64,000 bases of DNA from an uncultured Collinsella sp. (GTDB taxonomy: Bacteria > Actinomycetota > Coriobacteriia > Coriobacteriales > Coriobacteriaceae), in contig UQKY01000004.1 in the NCBI GenBank assembly GCA_900541785.1, positions 1 to 64,000 on the forward strand. Reading direction: 5' to 3'. Shown one piece after another: positions 57,541 through 64,000 of this stretch (position 1 is the first letter of the stretch; each line of letters starts with the position of its first letter). The notes beneath the pieces were generated by a model that was not told where the DNA came from, did no database searches, and was given only the letters and a program-made list of their open reading frames with translations. A program made the position numbers and the translations under genes.

Positions 57541-60345
57541 GTGAGAGCTTCCGCTGTCCTTCGTTCAGTTATATATCGCACCCTGGCCGTCGCGCTTGCC
57601 GCGCTCGCCGTACTGAGCACCATCATGCCCGCCCCCGCCTATGCCGCCAATACCGATCAGCAGGTCAAAACGGTCCGCGTTGGTTGGCTCGTCAACAACG
57701 AGGGCTTCCAGGACGGCACCCCCGGCGAGCGTCTCTCGGGATGGGGTTACGAGTACCTCCAGACCCTCTCGTACTACACACCCGGCTGGCAGTACGAATA
57801 CGTCTCCGGCACCTTCACCGAGCTTATGGAGAAGCTCGAAGCCGGCGAGATTGACCTCATGCCAAACATCTCCTACTCCGAAGAACGCGCCCAAAAACTG
57901 CTCTTCTCGTCGAACCCCGAGGGCACCGAACGCTACTACATCTACGCCAAGCCCGATCGCGACGACCTGGCCAAGGGTGACCCCCAGGCACTCCAGGGTC
58001 TCACTATCGGTTTCAACCCCGGCGTCATGCAAACCATCGTTGGCCAGCAATGGCTCGCCAACGAGGGCATTACCTGTACCTATAAGGAAATCAGCAGTAA
58101 CGGCAACCTTTTCGATGCGCTCGCAAACGGCGAGGTCGACGCCATCATCATGAACGACACGACCTCGTCGCCCAACGCCTCCCCCATGTTCTACATTGGT
58201 TCGAGCGACTACTACTTTGCCGTTCCCAAAAGCCGCCCCGACCTGATGGACGACATCAATGCTGCCATGACGGCAATCGCCCGCGTCAACCCACGCTATA
58301 ACGACGAAGTAAAATCTCACTACTCGACCCAAAACAGCGGCTCATCATCGCTCAACGGACTCGAACGTTCCTGGCTCAAAGCAAATGACAACACCATCAC
58401 GCTCGGCTACATTACGGGCAAACTCCCCTACTGCAACGAGAACGAAGACGGCGAAATGGAAGGCTCGCTCGCATCGCTTGCGACGACGCTACACGATAAA
58501 TTTGGCATTACGGTCAAAACCGTCGCCTTTGATAGCTACAAGATGATGTCAAAGGCCCTGTCAAAGGAAAGCATAGACGTTGCGCTGCCGGTATACCGAG
58601 ATTACTGGTTTGCCGAGCAAACAGGCGTTGTGCAGTCGGTATCGTTGGGAACCATATCCCTCACCGCTATCCACACCGGCAGCAACCTGAACAAAAACCT
58701 TCAGAACATCGCCTGTACCAAATCATCGTTTGTCAACAAAAATGCACTTGAAAGTCTGTTCCCCACAGCGACCGTAACCGAATACCAATCCGACGATGAA
58801 GCGTTCGACGCCCTCAGGAAGGGAACGGCGCACTGCATCGTCGCTCCCAGTTCACGCGTAAAAACCATCGGTGACCGTTACGATCTCGAGGACTGCGAGA
58901 CGACCGAGCTCCCTGACACCTGTGAGCTCTCGTGCTGGATTTCGCACGGAAAACCCGAGCTGTTGGGAATCATCAACAAGGGCATCATCAATGCCGGAGA
59001 ATCGCTCTCCGCAAGCAATTTCTCCTCCACGTCGTACACGGCCCAGGAATCCAACACGCTTCAATTCCTTTATCGCAACCGCACCGCCATTGCAGCTACC
59101 CTCATCGGTATGTTGTCGGTCGGCATCGTCCTGCTCATCTGGGCGCTCGTGCGCGCTCGAACCGAGCGCAAAAAAGCCGATGCTGCCAACGCCGCTAAGA
59201 CGGCATTCCTCGCGCGCATGAGCCACGACATCCGTACGCCGCTCAACGGCATCCTGGGCCTTATCGAGATCGAGGAATTGAAGGAAGGCGATATGCAAGT
59301 CGCCCGCGAGAGCCGTGCCAAGGCGCGCGTTGCCGCCAATCACCTGCTCTCGCTGATCAACGATATCCTCGAGATGGGCAAAATCGAAGACCGCAAGCTA
59401 ACACTGGAGCATGCGCCTTTTAACCTCAAAGAGCTCTGCGACGACACGCTGGTGCTGTGCAAGCTCCGCGCGTCCAGTAACGGCATCACAATGCAGGACA
59501 ATAGTCTGCCGTACGCCACGGGGCCATACATGGTCGGCAGTCCCACCCATATCCGACAGATCATGATCAACCTGTTAGACAACAGCATTAAGTACAACAA
59601 GCACGGCGGCTCCGTCACCTTTAGCTCAAAGACCAAGCCACTCGATAACGGGCGCGCGCTCTTTTGCTTTAGCGTTTCGGATACCGGCATTGGCATGACT
59701 CCCAAGTTTTTAAAGCATATCTATGAGCCGTTTGCCCAAGAAGGTAACGATGCGCGCAGCAAGTTCCAAGGAACCGGCATGGGCATGCCAATCGTCAAGT
59801 CGCTTATTGAACTGATGGGCGGCACTATCGAAGTCACCAGTGAGCTCCATGTGGGTACTTCGTTCTACGTGGAGATTCCGCTCGATATCGACAAGAACCC
59901 CCAGGCACAGACGGATACGGTCGAGAGGGCGCTCGACTGCTCGCTCGCCAACATGAACGTGCTGCTCGCCGAGGACAACGAATTGAATGCCGAGATTGCC
60001 CAGGCGCTGCTAGAATCCGAGGGCATCGTGGTCACCCGCGCCGCCAACGGCAACGAGGTCGTCGATCTGTACCTGTCGCATCCCGCCGGCAGCTTCGATG
60101 CGATCCTGATGGACATTATGATGCCGGACATGGACGGTTACGAGGCAACCCGCGCGATTCGCCTGAGCGAGAAGGTCGATGCAGCCGATATCCCCATCAT
60201 CGCGCTCACCGCCAATGCCTTTGCCGAGGACGCCAAGGCGGCACACGAAGCCGGCATGAACGCCCATCTGTCCAAACCGCTCGACTTTAACAAGCTCAAA
60301 AACATACTCACCCGCATCAAGAAAAACGGAGCTGTTTCGCTATAG
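57541..60345 (+). CDS. hybrid histidine kinase with two solute-binding sensor domains
   Basis: A 934-residue sensor. A signal peptide (to about residue 35, AYAANTDQ) is followed by two periplasmic-binding (SBP_bac_3-like) domains, about 42-265 and 285-505, one membrane helix (about 520-545), HisKA with SHDIRTPLNG (His about 562), HATPase (NLLDNSIKYN near 678) and a receiver (DIMMPDMDG, Asp about 858). It resembles BvgS/EvgS-type sensors without an HPt domain. It would detect amino-acid-like ligands outside and phosphorylate a partner. GTG 57541 follows AGGA at 6 bases; TTG 57535 is an alternative. Confidence 0.9.
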   Translation: MRASAVLRSVIYRTLAVALAALAVLSTIMPAPAYAANTDQQVKTVRVGWLVNNEGFQDGTPGERLSGWGYEYLQTLSYYTPGWQYEYVSGTFTELMEKLEAGEIDLMPNISYSEERAQKLLFSSNPEGTERYYIYAKPDRDDLAKGDPQALQGLTIGFNPGVMQTIVGQQWLANEGITCTYKEISSNGNLFDALANGEVDAIIMNDTTSSPNASPMFYIGSSDYYFAVPKSRPDLMDDINAAMTAIARVNPRYNDEVKSHYSTQNSGSSSLNGLERSWLKANDNTITLGYITGKLPYCNENEDGEMEGSLASLATTLHDKFGITVKTVAFDSYKMMSKALSKESIDVALPVYRDYWFAEQTGVVQSVSLGTISLTAIHTGSNLNKNLQNIACTKSSFVNKNALESLFPTATVTEYQSDDEAFDALRKGTAHCIVAPSSRVKTIGDRYDLEDCETTELPDTCELSCWISHGKPELLGIINKGIINAGESLSASNFSSTSYTAQESNTLQFLYRNRTAIAATLIGMLSVGIVLLIWALVRARTERKKADAANAAKTAFLARMSHDIRTPLNGILGLIEIEELKEGDMQVARESRAKARVAANHLLSLINDILEMGKIEDRKLTLEHAPFNLKELCDDTLVLCKLRASSNGITMQDNSLPYATGPYMVGSPTHIRQIMINLLDNSIKYNKHGGSVTFSSKTKPLDNGRALFCFSVSDTGIGMTPKFLKHIYEPFAQEGNDARSKFQGTGMGMPIVKSLIELMGGTIEVTSELHVGTSFYVEIPLDIDKNPQAQTDTVERALDCSLANMNVLLAEDNELNAEIAQALLESEGIVVTRAANGNEVVDLYLSHPAGSFDAILMDIMMPDMDGYEATRAIRLSEKVDAADIPIIALTANAFAEDAKAAHEAGMNAHLSKPLDFNKLKNILTRIKKNGAVSL

Positions 60346-60384
60346 TTTGTGCTCAACCACCACGCACGACCAGAAAGGAAGCCA

Positions 60385-60867
60385 ATGATGTTTAGGCCCT
60401 TACGTCGAAAGAAACGCGCCATCACCGACGAGGTAGCGCGCGAACTGCTCGCTACCTGCAAGCGCGGCGTCTTTGCCGTCAACGGCGACGATGGCTACCC
60501 GTACGCCATTCCCGTCAACTACTTCTTCGACGCCGAGCACGACAAGATTTATTTCCATGGCGCCAAGGCTGGCCACAAGGTCGACGCACTCAAGCGCGAT
60601 GACAAGGTCTGCTTTACCGTTTACGGCAACGAGTGGTACAAGGACGGTGACTGGGCTCCCTACGTTATGAGTACCGTGGTCTTTGGCCGCTGTCGCCTGG
60701 CGAATGACACCCCCGCGTTTATCGAGGATAAAGTCCGCCAGCTCGCCCTTAAGTACTACCCTTCCGCCGAAGAAATCGAAGAGGAAATCGCCAAAGACAT
60801 CAAGGGTGTCCAGCTCTACGAGATTTCGATTGAGCATCTTTGCGGCAAGCAGATTCAGGAAAAGTAA
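60385..60867 (+). CDS. pyridoxamine 5'-phosphate oxidase-like flavoprotein (NimA-type)
   Basis: A 160-residue split-barrel FMN protein: RRKKRAITDEVARELL, then YPYAIPVNYFFD and KIYFHGAKAGHKVDALK, the pattern of the NimA/5-nitroimidazole-reductase group (HGAxxGHK). It may reduce nitroaromatic compounds or act as an FMN oxidase. ATG 60385 follows AAAGGA. It sits 39 bases after the kinase gene on the same strand and ends at a bidirectional terminator. Confidence 0.83.
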   Translation: MMFRPLRRKKRAITDEVARELLATCKRGVFAVNGDDGYPYAIPVNYFFDAEHDKIYFHGAKAGHKVDALKRDDKVCFTVYGNEWYKDGDWAPYVMSTVVFGRCRLANDTPAFIEDKVRQLALKYYPSAEEIEEEIAKDIKGVQLYEISIEHLCGKQIQEK

Positions 60868-60895
60868 GCCTCAAAAGCAAAACTCACAAATAGCA

Positions 60896-60935
60896 ATATG
60901 GCCTGGTTCCAACCCACCTTGGAACCAGGCCATAT
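60896..60935. terminator. bidirectional terminator
   Basis: ATATGGCCTGGTTCCA (60896-60911) and TGGAACCAGGCCATAT (60920-60935) form a perfect 16-bp stem between convergent genes. T-tracts are weak. Confidence 0.72.
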
Positions 60936-60937
60936 GC

Positions 60938-63130
60938 TTATGAAGCGTCGGCGGCTATGTGCGCCAGCGCCTCAACGAGCTCCTGCGAGCTCACGGGTTT
61001 ACTCAGGTGCGCATCCATGCCCGCCTCACGCGAAAGCCTGCGGTCGTCGGCAAAGGCGTTGGCACTCACGGCGATAATCGGCGTGGTCGCGGCATCCTCG
61101 CGATCGAGTGCCCGAATTCGACGCGTGGCCTCAAGGCCATCGATACCGGGCATCATGATGTCCATCAACACCACGTCGTACTCGTGCGGTGCGCTCGCGG
61201 CAAACGCCTCAACGGCAGACTCGCCATCCTTAGCATGCGTCACGACGGCACCGGCACGGCTAAGCGTAAACTGCGCGATCTCGGCATTCAGATCGTTATC
61301 CTCTACGAGCAAAACGCGCAAGCCCTGGAGCGCATCGCCATCGCCCGAATCCACGCGAACTGCCTGAGGGATCTCGGAGCGGTCGCACTTCTCGAACGGC
61401 AGGCGGATGGTAAACGTCGTTCCCTGCCCCAAGACGCTCGTAAAGCTCATGGTTCCGCCCATAAGCTCGACCAGCTGTTTTGCGATAGGCGCGCCCAGGC
61501 CAGTTCCCGACGAAGCGCCTTCCACCTGCTGCTTCTCGCGGCAAAACGGCTCGTAGAGGTGCTGTTGGAACTCCTCGCTCATGCCAATACCGTTGTCGGC
61601 GATCGTGTATTCATAGACAGGGACGCCATCTACAGGCTCCACCTCGCGGCACACCAGGCGAACATAGCCGCCCTGGCGGTTGTACTTGACGGCATTGCCG
61701 GCAATATTGAGCAACAAGCGCTTGAGGTGCGTCACGCTCACCCGTGCATAGGGATGATCAAGCGTCTGCTGGTCGCAGATAATTGTCACCAGACGCTCCT
61801 CGGCCTGGCGCTCCAGAATATCGCGCACTTCACAGTTGAGTGCCACCAAATTTGTGGGTACGAGGTTCAGGTCGACCTGCCCGCTCTCCAGGCGACTCAT
61901 ATCCAGGGCCTCGTTGGCAAGGTCGAGCAGCAGTCCCGATGCCGTCCAGATCTTTGAGCGGCACTCGGTCTGCTTTTGCAGATCGTCCGCATTGGCATCG
62001 CCAACCTCGACCATGCCGCGAATGCCGTTGATAGGCGTGCGCAGATCGTGGCTCATGCGACGCAAAAACTCCGTCTTTGCCGAGTTGGCGGACGAGGCCT
62101 CGCGCGCCGCCTTTGCCAGCTTGTCGCCATAGTCGCGCTCCTGCAGCAACAGGTCGGTCATGCGCTGGCGCTCGGCACGGCGACGCATCATCACAACGGC
62201 GGCTATTGCACCGCCGTAGAGCACCAGCACGCAGGCGACAACGGCGGCGACGATCTCGAAGTAATGCCGCGCCGAGGCATAGGTGTACACATAGAATTTG
62301 TGCGCTTTTCCAAATGTGCCCAAATACCACTCGCCGTCGGCGTTAATCAATTTGACCTTACCGGCCAGGCATCGATCCTTAATACCGTCGACAATGAAGA
62401 CATCCGTCACAGGCAGATCGAATACGCCCAATATGGTGGGTTCAACGGCATTGGTCGCAACGACCTTGCCGTCGCTTTCGATCACGATATTGCCGCTATC
62501 GATAGTTTCATAGCCTTCGAGCAGGCTCTGCAGTTTGAGCGTATTACTCGCGACCGCCTTCGCGCCCTGATGCCTTACCGCGATAACGACGCCCTCGCCA
62601 TCCCGCCGAGACACGCAGCCAATGTCTGCGACCGAATCATCCGCAAGCGTGATGCGGGCGGTATAGGACTTAAGCGGATGAGTTGCCACCTCCAGCACGG
62701 GTGATTCTTTGAGATACGTAGTGAGCGACTCGTAGCCCACGCCATCGGTCGAGGACTCGGACACCAAATTGCCCGATGCGTCCGTCACGATCAGTGCGCT
62801 CACGTTGAACTGGTCGGCATATTGCTCCAGTGTGGCGTTATCCACCGAACCGTCGCGCTCCATATCGCGCGCTGCCTCTCCGGCGATCTCCATAACGCGT
62901 ATCAGGTTTTTGGTTGTATAGGCGCTATTGAATGCATCGTAGGAAAGGCTCTGCGTCGCCACGTAATCGACAACGTCGGCAAAGCGCTGCTCGGCTTGGG
63001 CCGTCATGTAACCGTAGCTCATCATGCCGGCAGCAACCGAGAGCACTATCCCCAGCAGAGCGACAAGGAGCCATGCCCCTGCCGAACGATTGCCCCGCTC
63101 CTCTACGGCGTGGTCAGGCGCATCGATCAT
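60938..63130 (-). CDS. hybrid histidine kinase with extracellular Cache-like domain
   Basis: A 730-residue kinase. Helix 1 (about 19-42) and helix 2 (about 293-318) frame an extracellular domain of about 250 residues that looks Cache-like. HisKA has SHDLRTPING (His about 358), HATPase has N-box NIAGNAVKYN, and the receiver contains DIMMPGIDG (Asp near 662). The ATG overlaps the stop of the binding-lipoprotein gene by 4 bases, so the two are translated together. The kinase and receiver parts are close to those of the gene at 57541. Confidence 0.9.
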   Translation of the reverse strand: MIDAPDHAVEERGNRSAGAWLLVALLGIVLSVAAGMMSYGYMTAQAEQRFADVVDYVATQSLSYDAFNSAYTTKNLIRVMEIAGEAARDMERDGSVDNATLEQYADQFNVSALIVTDASGNLVSESSTDGVGYESLTTYLKESPVLEVATHPLKSYTARITLADDSVADIGCVSRRDGEGVVIAVRHQGAKAVASNTLKLQSLLEGYETIDSGNIVIESDGKVVATNAVEPTILGVFDLPVTDVFIVDGIKDRCLAGKVKLINADGEWYLGTFGKAHKFYVYTYASARHYFEIVAAVVACVLVLYGGAIAAVVMMRRRAERQRMTDLLLQERDYGDKLAKAAREASSANSAKTEFLRRMSHDLRTPINGIRGMVEVGDANADDLQKQTECRSKIWTASGLLLDLANEALDMSRLESGQVDLNLVPTNLVALNCEVRDILERQAEERLVTIICDQQTLDHPYARVSVTHLKRLLLNIAGNAVKYNRQGGYVRLVCREVEPVDGVPVYEYTIADNGIGMSEEFQQHLYEPFCREKQQVEGASSGTGLGAPIAKQLVELMGGTMSFTSVLGQGTTFTIRLPFEKCDRSEIPQAVRVDSGDGDALQGLRVLLVEDNDLNAEIAQFTLSRAGAVVTHAKDGESAVEAFAASAPHEYDVVLMDIMMPGIDGLEATRRIRALDREDAATTPIIAVSANAFADDRRLSREAGMDAHLSKPVSSQELVEALAHIAADAS

Positions 63131-63996
63131 GACAGACCCTCCACATTCAAAAATGGCGAAGGGTCATCGAAGTACTTTGACACCAGGCGTTCCATGGTGC
63201 CATCGGCAAGCATTTCTTGGTAGGCATGAGTGAGCTTAACGTTGACGCCGCGCGTATCGTTGATATCGAAAGCGGTGCCCAAACCAACCTCCAGCAGCGG
63301 CTCATCCAAAATGCGATACGTTACGCCATAGTCTTTTTCGTAGGTGAGCAGCAAGGACTCATGCGCGGCGATGGCATCGACCAGGCCCTCGGCGAGCGCG
63401 GGGTTCAGGCATGAACGGTCCGAAAAGCAGTAGAGTTCCTTGATCTGCGGAACGTTTTCATTTGTGCGATTGAGCAAAATGCCCTCAGGCTTGGTGGTGG
63501 ACTGAACCGCTACGATCTTATCCTCAAGATCGGCAAGTGTGTAGATATCGCTCTGGGGATCGACCGCGACCACCTGGCGGCTCGCAAGGTACGGGCCGGC
63601 CCAACGATACTCGTTTTCGCGACCCGTCATGCTAAAGCTGCCCATGACGCAATCGAGCTCGCCGCTCGCCAGCAGCTCTTTCTTCTTTTCCCAGTCGATC
63701 AGCTGGTATTTTGGCTTATAACCAATGCGGGCCAAAGCCTCGGTCAATATCTCGACATCCAGGCCAACGATATCGCCGTACTCGTCGGTATACACAAACG
63801 GTGGATAGAGGTCGCTGCCGACGTTGAGCGTCTTGAGGTCGTCGTCTTTGATCTGCGAGGCGTCCAGACCTTCTAATGCAGACGTCGAGGCTTCGTCATT
63901 ACGCCCAGAACAGCTAGCTATCGCTACGACAAAGGCGCTCGCCACCGCAAGCGCAACAAACAACGAAATGGCAACCGAGCGACGGGGTCTTTTCAT
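63127..63996 (-). CDS. extracellular solute-binding lipoprotein (SBP_bac_3)
   Basis: A 289-residue binding protein of the amino-acid type. A signal peptide with a lipobox-like VVAIASCSG (Cys about 29) anchors it. The mature part includes LYPPFVYTDEYGDIVGLDVEI (key part PPFVYTDEYGDIVGLDVE) and GSFSMTGRENEYRWAGPY. There are no ABC partners, and the hybrid kinase follows with a 4-base overlap, so it most likely feeds ligand information to that kinase. The start ATG 63996 lies 4 bases from the window edge, so an upstream ribosome site and a longer start cannot be checked. Confidence 0.88.
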   Translation of the reverse strand: MKRPRRSVAISLFVALAVASAFVVAIASCSGRNDEASTSALEGLDASQIKDDDLKTLNVGSDLYPPFVYTDEYGDIVGLDVEILTEALARIGYKPKYQLIDWEKKKELLASGELDCVMGSFSMTGRENEYRWAGPYLASRQVVAVDPQSDIYTLADLEDKIVAVQSTTKPEGILLNRTNENVPQIKELYCFSDRSCLNPALAEGLVDAIAAHESLLLTYEKDYGVTYRILDEPLLEVGLGTAFDINDTRGVNVKLTHAYQEMLADGTMERLVSKYFDDPSPFLNVEGLS

Positions 63997-64000
63997 CGAG

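Overview
The window looks like chromosome of a Coriobacteriia gut actinobacterium close to Collinsella. This is an inference from the high GC content, the C2-type bile salt hydrolase, two wall proteins with an LAATGD sorting signal, the many GGDEF and LysR genes and the abundant hairpin repeats; no rRNA or other definitive marker is present. Gene density is high, most genes have a clear purine-rich ribosome binding site, and no IS transposase, integrase, CRISPR array, rRNA or tRNA was seen.

Layout. 1-12.4 kb: a MarR-like protein with an RGG tail (cut by the window edge), an MFS exporter, a first deformylase-like protein, an XRE-aminotransferase fusion with an operator cluster, a LysR gene divergent from a frameshifted EamA exporter, Kup, bile salt hydrolase, a second deformylase-like protein and a purine permease. 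12.4-16.5 kb: a 2-kb tandem duplication carrying two sortase-anchored beta-solenoid proteins, with a fossil of the permease 3' end left between them. 16.7-25 kb: an esterase, UraA, a MetE-like methyltransferase under a probable MET box, LysR, a HAD phosphatase, then a TPP riboswitch driving thiM, a thiamine-binding protein and thiE, and a patatin. 25.3-29.8 kb: two tandem GGDEF-PAS-GGDEF proteins, the first with an added GGDEF-EAL module. 29.8-32.7 kb: flavin reductase, a cysteine-less ArsC/Spx-like protein, a CobW GTPase and TrmL. 32.8-39.8 kb: an accessory-looking block with two related AAA ATPases flanking a short UvrA paralogue, then a TetM-like ribosome-protection GTPase, with GACAAAG-type palindromes at the boundaries.

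40-49 kb: GNAT, a small zinc protein, RsmJ, a 47-aa membrane protein, a small membrane protein, RlmA, MATE, a second LysR/EamA divergent pair, Ung, SDR, and a VUT-family transporter with a candidate preQ1-I riboswitch. 49-57.3 kb: RF3, an array of three palindromes, a GntR-ABC operon, a 183-bp inverted-repeat element, a DMT transporter, a CLC protein, a LOG-family protein and a K+ channel. 57.5-64 kb: two signalling units built from the same parts. One is a single protein with two solute-binding domains, a histidine kinase and a receiver. The other is an overlapping gene pair, a binding lipoprotein followed by a hybrid kinase.

The main themes are nutrient and drug transport with LysR control, rRNA/tRNA modification, cofactor riboswitches and membrane signalling. 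The most unusual content is the non-coding layer: at least four families of long palindromes, including a set with unrelated stems but a common GGGAC core.
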